From Chryseobacterium sp. SC28 (GTDB lineage Bacteria > Bacteroidota > Bacteroidia > Flavobacteriales > Weeksellaceae): DNA of 42,371 nucleotides. The translations under genes and the position numbers were made by a program. Under the pieces are notes generated by a model that ran no database searches, was not told the origin of the DNA, and worked only from the letters and a program-made list of their open reading frames with translations. The stretch spans positions 1-42,371 of the forward strand of contig NZ_QOVY01000020.1 in the NCBI RefSeq assembly GCF_003932955.1, given 5' to 3'. Below are positions 1-7,125 of this stretch, piece after piece (the stretch's first letter is position 1; each line of letters begins with the position of its first letter).

Positions 1-56
1 TTTTGTTCAGATAATATCTTAATAATCTGAACTTCTGAAAATTTACTGTTTTTCAT
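1..56 (-). CDS. IS3-family transposase OrfA, N-terminal fragment
   Basis: The minus strand from ATG at 54-56 encodes MKNSKFSEVQIIKILSEQ before leaving the window. This matches the very conserved start of the HTH_Tnp_1 helix-turn-helix protein (OrfA/InsE-like) of IS3-family elements, typically of the form MKxSKFtExQIikiLkE. OrfA binds the IS ends and, through programmed -1 frameshifting with OrfB, gives the DDE transposase. Only 18 residues are present here because the window ends. Family assignment is strong for so short a fragment, but whether the whole element is intact cannot be judged. Confidence 0.8.
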   Translation of the reverse strand, partial: MKNSKFSEVQIIKILSEQ

Positions 57-115
57 AGTCTTCCAAATTAAAAACTATATTTTTAAATATTCCTATTTTT
101 GGGGAAGATTACACA
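1..115 (-). mobile_element. End of an IS3-family insertion sequence (partial)
   Basis: The left edge of the window is the end of an insertion sequence whose transposase reads leftward. On the minus strand, after the likely terminus near 113-117, the sequence reads TGTAATCTTCCCCAAAAA. The CCCCAAAA-type core and 5'-TG end resemble the terminal inverted repeats of many IS3-family elements. About 50-60 nt further in, the OrfA start codon follows, as expected for this family. Only about 115 bp are visible, so the other end, the target duplication and the exact boundary cannot be seen; CA dinucleotides at 112-117 make the last base ambiguous. The rightward neighbour is a T9SS cargo gene lacking its 5' end. 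Confidence 0.7.
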
Positions 116-151
116 CAGATCTATGTCAATAATCTAACATTAGGCCGTCCT

Positions 152-3100
152 TTGGGCGGGACTTATTATCTTGGAGATCGGATAAACTCCGGTGGAACTT
201 GGTATTACAATTATGAGATAGGGCAAAGTTCTTGGAATTCCTCCGAGGCGGGGATTGGTCAAAATGCAGACGGAACGACGGGTTGGGACTGGGCAGCTGC
301 CTTCTGGTACGAAGATGGCTCCGGCTCCAACAAACGAGTACGACGGGATATCGGTAATTTTAGATTTACAAATACCGGTGCATGGTTTGTGGTGGGAAGA
401 GCAAGAGCAAATGCTGGAGATGCTTGGACCTATTCTGATGATACTTGGAACAATAATACAACTCTGACGGCAAGCACGACCGCCGGAAATTGCTCATACT
501 TTGATGTAAAACAATTAGAGAATCCCGTCACGAATGCTTACAATTGCACAAGCGCAACGAACCAAATAACTTTAAACTGGTCTAAATGGAATTCAAAAGA
601 TGTTATTATTCTGAGAAATACGACAGGAACTTTCACCAATCCTACGCAGGGTACAGCTTATGACGCAGGAAACACAATTGGTGGATCTGAGGTCATATAT
701 AGAGGCAATCAAACTTCATTTACCGATACCATTGTACCCGGACAAACGTACTACTATAAGTTCTATTCTGAGAACCATTCCTATTACTCCGGGGGGGTCG
801 TGCAAAGTCCGGTGAAATTGGAAACCATTACAACATCACCCTCATCCCAAACCGTAGATCTTTATGCAGCAACGACGCCGCTTACCATCACAACAGGGAT
901 CGCAGGAATCACATCCTACCAATGGTATAGGAATGCCACCAATTCTAATGCCGGAGGCATTGCCATACCTGGAGCAACGGATAGCACCTATGTACCAGAC
1001 AGTTACACTGCCGGCAGTTTATATTACTACTTACTCGTTTCTACCGGAGCAGGATCGTGCGACAAAGCAGTGAGTAATGTTTCGATGGTGACGGTCAATA
1101 GTTCTAATACCGCCGATTGGGCCAATATACAATATCCGAAAAAGGAGCTGGATACTTTTGAAGGAATCGGAATAGACGTTTTTGCACAGGTATATATCAG
1201 CGGATCTACTCCTGGACCAGGGGAGGCTAATCCACCAACACAAGCTTGGATAGGTTACAGCCCAACCAACTCGAATCCTAATACATGGCCGGAAAGTCAA
1301 TGGCAAACTGCTAATTTTAATACTTCTCAAGCTTACCTTACTGACAATAATGATGAATATTGGATTTCTAAATTTGGCCAAAATTTACCCTTAGGAACCT
1401 ACTACATTGCTTCGCGGTTTCGGAAACAAGGAGAAACGGCCTTTGTTTATGGTGGTACCGAGGACACAAGCGATCCATTAAGTGGAGGAATATGGAACGG
1501 CACAACCTACAAAAGTCTTAAGCTCAATATCAACAAAACAATTACGTGGAATGCAAATGTGGGAGCAACAGCTGGAGAATGGAACAATGGTACAGGTCCG
1601 GTAATCACCAGTCCGGCAATCATCGCAACCCATTTGACATCACCCACCGAGAGTTTCACAGCAAAAACTCTTACTATTAATGATGGCGTCTCACTCACCA
1701 TACCCTCAGGAAATTATGTAAAAGTGCAAGATGCCATAACCAATTACAACACCGCCGCCCCGGGTATAATTCTGGAGAGCGATGCCAACTTGATACAGGT
1801 GACGAATGTATCCGTCAATGGCAATACGGGTAAAATGTTGGCGAAGCGGGACGTAACGGATATGGACAATGTATTAGCCACTCAGATGGACTATGTGTAT
1901 TGGAGTTCGCCGGTGAGCGGCCAGGCTACCACGGGCAGCGCAGGATTCTCGCCGGGTACTCCTGCCAGCAGATTCTTTGAATATAGAGAATCCAACGATA
2001 CGTTCTATGGCACTTTAGATACGACATTCAAAGTCGGCAAGGGTTATGCGGTCCGTGCGGAAGTGAGTGCTGCATACCCCGAGAATCCGACAGGATACAA
2101 CAAAACCTACACTTTCACCGGCGTTCCGAATAATGGCGACTATAGTATCAGTCTCCAGCGAAGCAATGAGTCGGGCAGTGGGGGCATCGGCTACAACCTG
2201 ATAGGCAATCCTTATCCTTCGAACATCGATTTTGAAAAATTGTATGCGGGAAACTCCGACTTGATCTACAACACGGCCTATTTCTGGACCAATAATGGGT
2301 ACACCAAAACGCAGATGGGCTCGAACTATACGGGGAATAATTATGCGGTTTACAATGGCACGGGCGGCAATGCTGCGACACAGGCAGCAGGTGGCTCGGG
2401 ACTGACGGCCGTTCCTAACGGGATCGTAAAAGTAGGTCAAGGCTTCATCGTTCAGAAAAAGAGTGTAGGATCAGGATTATTGAATTTTAAGAATAGCTAT
2501 GGTACTGGTCAGGATCTGCGGGTGACATCGCCCGGCACCTTCTTCGAGAAAAATGGATCTGAGACGCCTCGTTTTTGGATCCGTCTGACTTCACCGTCCC
2601 TGCTTGCCAACACCCAGCTTATTGGCTACATCAATGGCGCAAGCAACGGCTTCGACCCGGATTATGATGCAGAGCTTTTGTCTATGAGTTCGGATATATT
2701 CTATTCAGTATTAGGAAGCAGGCGTCTTCTGATTCAGGGTAGATCACCCGGTTTCACGACGGAAGATGTGGTACCTTTGGGTGCGAATTATTATGAGGCT
2801 GGTGTGTACAAAATAAGTTTGGAAAACAAGGAGGGCATCTTTGCCAGCACGCAAAAAATCTATCTGAGAGATAAACTACTCAACACATATACCGACCTGA
2901 CGACAGAGGATTACAGCTTTACAACAAGCAAAGGAACCGATGAGACGCGTTTCGAGATTGTTTACAAGGACAATGTTGTTTTGGGAACAGATGCTGCCAC
3001 AAAATCGGATTTTGAGGTGTACAGAGATGGGGATTATTTTGTCATCAAATCGGCTTACACCTTAGGCAAAATAGAACTCTACGACGCATCGGGCAGAATG

Positions 3101-3223
3101 GTGCTCACGACTTCTTCGAAAGATAAAACGGCTAGGATAGATGCTTCGGCCTTGGCGAATGGCTTTTATATCATCAAAGCAGAAAACTCCGGCAAGATGC
3201 GGACGAGGAAGATTATAAAATAA
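152..3223 (+). CDS. Large T9SS type A sorting-domain protein, 5' end lost at the IS boundary
   Basis: Secreted, probably cell-surface protein of about 1020 residues. The C-terminal ~75 residues have the T9SS type A sorting domain pattern: a GKIELYDASGRMV strand, then ALANGFYIIKAENSGK and a basic KIIK end. Earlier parts include an Ig-like segment around residues 225-315 (YQWYRNA...) and a segment with YWSSPVSG and GNPYPSNIDF, seen in many flavobacterial T9SS cargo proteins. No signal peptide is visible. The frame is open from 59 but has no ATG or GTG start; the first usual initiator is TTG at 152. Since the DNA left of about 115 is an IS end, the signal peptide and N-terminus appear removed. 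It is probably a disrupted gene that cannot be exported. The substrate is unknown. Confidence 0.75.
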   Translation: MGGTYYLGDRINSGGTWYYNYEIGQSSWNSSEAGIGQNADGTTGWDWAAAFWYEDGSGSNKRVRRDIGNFRFTNTGAWFVVGRARANAGDAWTYSDDTWNNNTTLTASTTAGNCSYFDVKQLENPVTNAYNCTSATNQITLNWSKWNSKDVIILRNTTGTFTNPTQGTAYDAGNTIGGSEVIYRGNQTSFTDTIVPGQTYYYKFYSENHSYYSGGVVQSPVKLETITTSPSSQTVDLYAATTPLTITTGIAGITSYQWYRNATNSNAGGIAIPGATDSTYVPDSYTAGSLYYYLLVSTGAGSCDKAVSNVSMVTVNSSNTADWANIQYPKKELDTFEGIGIDVFAQVYISGSTPGPGEANPPTQAWIGYSPTNSNPNTWPESQWQTANFNTSQAYLTDNNDEYWISKFGQNLPLGTYYIASRFRKQGETAFVYGGTEDTSDPLSGGIWNGTTYKSLKLNINKTITWNANVGATAGEWNNGTGPVITSPAIIATHLTSPTESFTAKTLTINDGVSLTIPSGNYVKVQDAITNYNTAAPGIILESDANLIQVTNVSVNGNTGKMLAKRDVTDMDNVLATQMDYVYWSSPVSGQATTGSAGFSPGTPASRFFEYRESNDTFYGTLDTTFKVGKGYAVRAEVSAAYPENPTGYNKTYTFTGVPNNGDYSISLQRSNESGSGGIGYNLIGNPYPSNIDFEKLYAGNSDLIYNTAYFWTNNGYTKTQMGSNYTGNNYAVYNGTGGNAATQAAGGSGLTAVPNGIVKVGQGFIVQKKSVGSGLLNFKNSYGTGQDLRVTSPGTFFEKNGSETPRFWIRLTSPSLLANTQLIGYINGASNGFDPDYDAELLSMSSDIFYSVLGSRRLLIQGRSPGFTTEDVVPLGANYYEAGVYKISLENKEGIFASTQKIYLRDKLLNTYTDLTTEDYSFTTSKGTDETRFEIVYKDNVVLGTDAATKSDFEVYRDGDYFVIKSAYTLGKIELYDASGRMVLTTSSKDKTARIDASALANGFYIIKAENSGKMRTRKIIK

Positions 3224-3328
3224 GCTTGTGAAGATTAGCGTTAATTATATTTAATATAGAGAATCTAAGATTTTATTAAATTTTTATATCTTTACAGCTT
3301 GAAAATTATGTTTAGTTTTAAACGACCA

Positions 3329-3664
3329 ATGAGAAAGTATTTTACCTTATTATATATATCATTCAGCCTGATGTCTTTTGCGCAGTTCTCAAACAACGTC
3401 TTTGACCAAGACCGTGCGGAGCCTGAAAAAGTTGCTCCCCGTCTCGCAGAGCCCGCTCAGGCAGAGGCAGTTCCATCGATGGTTCCCGACGACGAGGTTT
3501 TTACGGAACCTTCTACAGATTTGCCTGATTCGGGAGAGCTCGAAAGAGGACCAAGTAATCCCGGAGAGACTGTGCCCGTCAACGGTTACCTACCGTTGTT
3601 GCTGCTAAGCGCGGTTGCTTTGATCTTTTATTACCAGAAAAAAAATAGAAAGATTAATATTTAA
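3329..3664 (+). CDS. Small exported protein with C-terminal membrane anchor (PID-CTERM-like tail)
   Basis: About 111 residues from the ATG at 3329; an ATG at 3308 and a TTG at 3299 are also in frame. The N-terminus MRKYFTLLYISFSLMSFAQ is a typical signal peptide with cleavage after FAQ. The middle is acidic and proline-rich. The C-terminus is VPVNGY, a hydrophobic stretch LPLLLLSAVALIFYY, then QKKNRK. This short motif, transmembrane segment and basic tail resembles the PID-CTERM-type sorting tails of Bacteroidota, with PVN in place of PID. No catalytic domain is visible. It stands directly before the polysaccharide locus, followed by a terminator hairpin, so it is probably its own transcription unit. 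The function is unknown; a role in surface polysaccharide is only suggested by position. Confidence 0.6.
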   Translation: MRKYFTLLYISFSLMSFAQFSNNVFDQDRAEPEKVAPRLAEPAQAEAVPSMVPDDEVFTEPSTDLPDSGELERGPSNPGETVPVNGYLPLLLLSAVALIFYYQKKNRKINI

Positions 3665-3671
3665 AATATAT

Positions 3672-3705
3672 AAATCCGGAATTGTTTAATTTCGGATTTA
3701 TTTTG
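3672..3705 (+). terminator. Terminator-like hairpin after the small exported protein
   Basis: AAATCCGGAAT at 3672-3682 pairs with ATTTCGGATTT at 3689-3699 (one G-T pair), followed by ATTTT. It lies 8 bp after the stop at 3664 and ends just before the sugar transferase start at 3711. The T-tract is short, so read-through is possible. Confidence 0.55.
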
Positions 3706-3710
3706 ATGTG

Positions 3711-4313
3711 ATGTACAAAAACTTCTTCAAGCCTCTTTTTGATTTTTCCTTCGCGTTAGTTTTGATCGTCCTTCTTGCTCCTGTTTTTATTTTATTAATT
3801 TTGCTGTTGTATATTTTCAATCGGGGGAAGGTCTTCTTTTTACAGGACAGACCCGGCAAGAACGAGAAAGTTTTCCGGATTGTCAAATTCAAAACGATGA
3901 CCGATGAAAAGGATAAAGAGGGGAATCTGCTCCCCGATGAATTAAGGCTGACAAAAATGGGTAAGTTCGTCCGGAAAACCTCACTCGACGAGCTTCCGCA
4001 ATTGCTGAATGTTCTGAAAGGCGATATGAGTTTCGTAGGACCAAGGCCGCTTTTGGTGAGCTACCTGCCGCTCTATAATGAAGAACAAAAAAAACGGCAT
4101 CTCATCAAACCCGGCATCACGGGCTGGGCTCAGGTAAATGGCCGAAATACCATCACGTGGAAACAGAAATTTATCTACGATGTATATTACGTAGATCATC
4201 TCAGCTTGGCTTTGGACCTTAAAATATTTTGGATGACCATCAAGAAAGTGCTCAAAAGAGAAGGTATCAATACAGATGGGCAGGCAACTGCAGACGATTT
4301 CAAGGGAAATTAA
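3711..4313 (+). CDS. Small initiating sugar transferase (PglC-like polyprenyl-phosphate glycosyl-1-phosphate transferase)
   Basis: About 200 residues from ATG 3711; a GTG at 3708 is in frame. It is a monotopic phosphoglycosyltransferase that moves a sugar-1-phosphate from a UDP-sugar to undecaprenyl phosphate, starting a repeat unit at the inner membrane. An N-terminal hydrophobic re-entrant helix (about residues 8-32) is followed by FKTMT, the catalytic LDELPQ Asp-Glu, then [11 protein letters not shown] and [13 protein letters not shown], all hallmarks of the bacterial sugar transferase family. The length fits the minimal PglC form. The next gene starts 3 bp after its stop. With the downstream PglE- and PglF-like genes it probably primes with a 4-amino-4,6-dideoxy sugar; that substrate is inferred. 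Confidence 0.9.
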   Translation: MYKNFFKPLFDFSFALVLIVLLAPVFILLILLLYIFNRGKVFFLQDRPGKNEKVFRIVKFKTMTDEKDKEGNLLPDELRLTKMGKFVRKTSLDELPQLLNVLKGDMSFVGPRPLLVSYLPLYNEEQKKRHLIKPGITGWAQVNGRNTITWKQKFIYDVYYVDHLSLALDLKIFWMTIKKVLKREGINTDGQATADDFKGN

Positions 4314-4316
4314 TCG

Positions 4317-5285
4317 ATGAAGACAAATATAATCATAACATCGGCGGGACAAAGAGTCTCATTGGTCAAAGCTTTTCAGAAGGAACTTCAAAAGAAATAT
4401 CCGCACTCCAAAGTGATAGCTTTAGATCGTTGTCCCGAGCTATCGGCCGCATGCCAAGTGGCGGATGGGTTTTATAAAATCTGCAGTGTGACAGATGACC
4501 ATTATGTCTCCGAATTGTTGCAAATATGTAAAAAAGAAAACGTCGGAATGATAATCCCGACCATTGATACCGAGCTGCGCATTTTATCGGAAAGCAAGCC
4601 AATTTTCCAAGCAGAGAAGATCCACCTGATAATTTCGGATGAAAAATTCATAAAGCAATGCCGCGATAAAAGAGAACTGAATCATTTTTTTTCAGAATAT
4701 AACATCCGATTTCCCCGTCCTGTCGATAAGCATCAGCCCTCTTTTCCCTTATTTATTAAGCCGTTCGACGGCAGTCTGAGCAAGGATATTTTTATAATAA
4801 GAGAAGCGTCTGAACTGACCGATTTCCATATCGGCCAACCCAAATTTATGTTTATGGAATACATAGATCCCGATCATTACAAAGAATATACGGTGGACTG
4901 CTACTACAACAGAAAAAATCAGCTTTCGTGCGCCGTACCGAGACAAAGAATTGCGGTAAGAAGTGGAGAAATCCATAAAGGCGTCACCGATAAAAACAGC
5001 ATTATGGATTATCTGAAAACTAAAATCAGTACCATTCCGGGTGCCATTGGCTGCATCACATTCCAATTGTTTTATAACAAAGACAACCAAGACATTATCG
5101 CTATCGAGATCAATCCACGCTTTGGAGGCGGTTATCCGCTTTCGTACGAAGCAGGCGCCAACTATCCGAAAATGCTGATCGAAGAATATTTTGAAGACAA
5201 AGCCATCCATTACACCGATGATTGGGAAGACAGATTACTTATGCTGAGATACGATGCCGAAGTTCTGGTAAGAAATTATGAATAA
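4317..5285 (+). CDS. ATP-grasp domain ligase
   Basis: 322 residues of the ATP-grasp fold, related to the carbamoyl-phosphate-synthase-like group that makes acyl-phosphate intermediates and amide bonds. The N-terminal Rossmann-like part (IIITSAGQRVSLVKAF) is followed by a central nucleotide-binding region with PLFIKPFDGSLSKD and FMEYIDP. The metal-binding end is IEINPRFGGGYPLSYEAGAN, with the Glu and Asn that hold magnesium. It overlaps the next gene by 8 bp, so translation of the two is probably coupled. Between an initiating transferase and amino-sugar genes it may add an amino acid or other acid to the free amine of the sugar; this is inference. The substrate cannot be read from sequence. 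Confidence 0.85.
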   Translation: MKTNIIITSAGQRVSLVKAFQKELQKKYPHSKVIALDRCPELSAACQVADGFYKICSVTDDHYVSELLQICKKENVGMIIPTIDTELRILSESKPIFQAEKIHLIISDEKFIKQCRDKRELNHFFSEYNIRFPRPVDKHQPSFPLFIKPFDGSLSKDIFIIREASELTDFHIGQPKFMFMEYIDPDHYKEYTVDCYYNRKNQLSCAVPRQRIAVRSGEIHKGVTDKNSIMDYLKTKISTIPGAIGCITFQLFYNKDNQDIIAIEINPRFGGGYPLSYEAGANYPKMLIEEYFEDKAIHYTDDWEDRLLMLRYDAEVLVRNYE

Positions 5286-5916
5286 AAAATATATCGTTTT
5301 CGATCTGGACGACACCCTTTACTACGAATTGGATTTTCTGAAGTCCGCCTATAGAGAAATTGCTCAAGCGCTTTCCCCTGCAGATCCTCAAAACTTATTG
5401 ATCGAGATGTTGTCCAAATATAAAAATCAAGAAGACGTTTTCGGATTTCTATCCGTAGAATACTCCTGCACAAAAGAAGAACTTCTAAAAATGTACAGAG
5501 AACATTTTCCCGACATTAGTCTTAGAAAAGGTGTGCGAGAAATTCTGGATCAGCTCAAAAAAGATCAGGTAAAAATGGGGCTGGTGACCGACGGAAGATC
5601 TCTCACGCAGAGAAATAAAATAAATGCTTTGCAGATAGAGCCTTATTTTGAGAAGATCGTCATCTCCGATGAATTGGGTTCCGAAAAGCCAGATGAGCGA
5701 AATTTCAGAATTTTTGTCGAAGATGAATATGACTATATTTACGTAGCCGATAATCCCCAAAAAGATTTCGTCACGCCCAATATATTGGGTTGGAAAACCG
5801 TTATGATAGAGGATGATGAGGAAAAAAGGATTCATAGAATTCCCGACAATTTAGATCCATTATTTGAAGCGCAACAAGTGGTCCGCTGGAAATATTTTTA
5901 TAATTTAATTAAGTAA
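5278..5916 (+). CDS. HAD-superfamily hydrolase (phosphatase-like)
   Basis: 212 residues. Motif I is FDLDDTLY at residues 8-15, with nucleophile Asp9 and acid Asp11. Motif II is LVTDG, the lysine of motif III is in SEKPDERNF, and motif IV is YVADNPQKDF. The helical cap between motifs I and II is that of HAD subfamily IA phosphatases (phosphoglycolate or sugar-phosphate phosphatase type). Its start lies inside the end of the ATP-grasp gene, implying they work together. Possible roles are removal of phosphate from a precursor or from a side product of the ligase. The substrate is unknown. Confidence 0.85.
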   Translation: MNKKYIVFDLDDTLYYELDFLKSAYREIAQALSPADPQNLLIEMLSKYKNQEDVFGFLSVEYSCTKEELLKMYREHFPDISLRKGVREILDQLKKDQVKMGLVTDGRSLTQRNKINALQIEPYFEKIVISDELGSEKPDERNFRIFVEDEYDYIYVADNPQKDFVTPNILGWKTVMIEDDEEKRIHRIPDNLDPLFEAQQVVRWKYFYNLIK

Positions 5917-5921
5917 CTTTG
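5914..5921 (+). promoter_or_regulatory. Candidate -7 box upstream of the aminotransferase
   Basis: TAACTTTG matches the Bacteroidota -7 consensus TAnnTTTG exactly and includes the stop codon of the HAD gene. No TTG -33 element is found at the usual distance, so it is a weak candidate for an internal promoter of the aminotransferase and later genes. Confidence 0.35.
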
Positions 5922-5977
5922 TCAAGAGTCAATTTTAAAACCCTTAAAAATTGAAATTTAAAACTAATAAGACGGGA

Positions 5978-7111
5978 ATGGAGTCTAAAATTTGGCTTTC
6001 TTCACCGCACATGGGAGGTGGGGAAATGAAATATATTCAGGAGGCGTTTGACCACAATTGGGTGGCGCCATTGGGGAAAAATGTGGATGAATTTGAAATC
6101 GCCATTCAGGATTTTTTAGGAGAAAACAAATATGCAGCGGCGCTCAGCTCCGGCACAGCCGCATTGCATTTGGCTTTGATACAGCTTGGCGTCGGTAGCG
6201 GCGACGAGGTCCTCTGCCAGTCTTTCACCTTTTCCGCCTCGGCCAATCCGATAAAATATCTGGGGGCAACGCCCGTTTTTGTAGATTCGGACAAAACCAA
6301 TTGGAATATCTCTCCGGAATATCTGGAAATGGCCATTGCGGACAGGATCAAAAATCACAAAAAGCCGAAAGCCGTCATCGTGGTGCATCTCTATGGGATG
6401 CCTGCTAAGATGGACGAGATTTTGGAGATCTGCAACCGATACGAGATTCCGTTGGTAGAAGACAGTGCAGAATCTTTGGGCTCCAAATACAAGGGTCGGA
6501 AATGTGGCACTTTTGGAGAATTTGCCGTGCTTTCGTTTAATGGAAATAAGATTATCACCACGTCGGGAGGCGGCGCTTTGATGACCGGCACAAAAGAGCA
6601 GAAAAACAAGACGATATTTTTGTCCACCCAGGCGAGAGATCCCGCACCACATTATCAGCATTCGGAAGTGGGATATAATTACAGACTTAGTAATATCTGC
6701 GCAGGCATCGGGAGAGGCCAGATGGAAGTTTTGGAAAAAAGAATATTGCAACGAAGAGCCAATCACGATTTCTACAAAGAATTGTTTGCCGATGTAGAAG
6801 CCGTGGATGTTTTTACGGAAGCCAATTCGGATTTCTATTCCAATCATTGGCTGACGAGCATTACGCTGAACCCCAACCTGACGACCAGAACCAAAGAAGA
6901 ATTGACGGCTGCATTTGCCGAAAGAAATATAGAAACACGCCCTTTGTGGAAGCCGATGCACCTGCAGCCGGTTTTCCGGGAATGCCGGTATTACGGGGAG
7001 AATGTGGCAGAGGAATTGTTTAATCGAGGGCTTTGCCTGCCTTCCGGCTCTAATCTGAACGACGACGACAAAACGAGGATTCGGGCAGTCGTAAGTCGAT
7101 TTAATTTTTAA
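5978..7111 (+). CDS. DegT/DnrJ/EryC1/StrS-family sugar aminotransferase (PglE-like)
   Basis: 377 residues from ATG 5978; a TTG at 5951 would add nine residues. It is a PLP enzyme that aminates keto-sugar nucleotides, most like the UDP-4-keto-6-deoxy-GlcNAc C4 aminotransferases (PglE/PseC type). Visible landmarks are SSGTAALHLAL near residue 50, VEDSAESLG with Asp162 contacting PLP, and SFNGNK with the Schiff-base Lys191 followed by TTSGGGAL. The HYQHSEVGYNYRLSNI segment is typical of the family. The start at 5978 places SPHMGGGE, a common N-terminal motif, right after it. It is followed 14 bp later by the dehydratase that should supply its keto-sugar. UDP-sugar specificity is inferred. Confidence 0.92.
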   Translation: MESKIWLSSPHMGGGEMKYIQEAFDHNWVAPLGKNVDEFEIAIQDFLGENKYAAALSSGTAALHLALIQLGVGSGDEVLCQSFTFSASANPIKYLGATPVFVDSDKTNWNISPEYLEMAIADRIKNHKKPKAVIVVHLYGMPAKMDEILEICNRYEIPLVEDSAESLGSKYKGRKCGTFGEFAVLSFNGNKIITTSGGGALMTGTKEQKNKTIFLSTQARDPAPHYQHSEVGYNYRLSNICAGIGRGQMEVLEKRILQRRANHDFYKELFADVEAVDVFTEANSDFYSNHWLTSITLNPNLTTRTKEELTAAFAERNIETRPLWKPMHLQPVFRECRYYGENVAEELFNRGLCLPSGSNLNDDDKTRIRAVVSRFNF

Positions 7112-7125
7112 TATAGCGAGAAAAA

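Noticed and set aside
4317-5916. ATP-grasp plus HAD as a peptide-modifying (RiPP) system
   Set aside because: No precursor-peptide gene or transporter is near, and the pair is embedded among amino-sugar genes.
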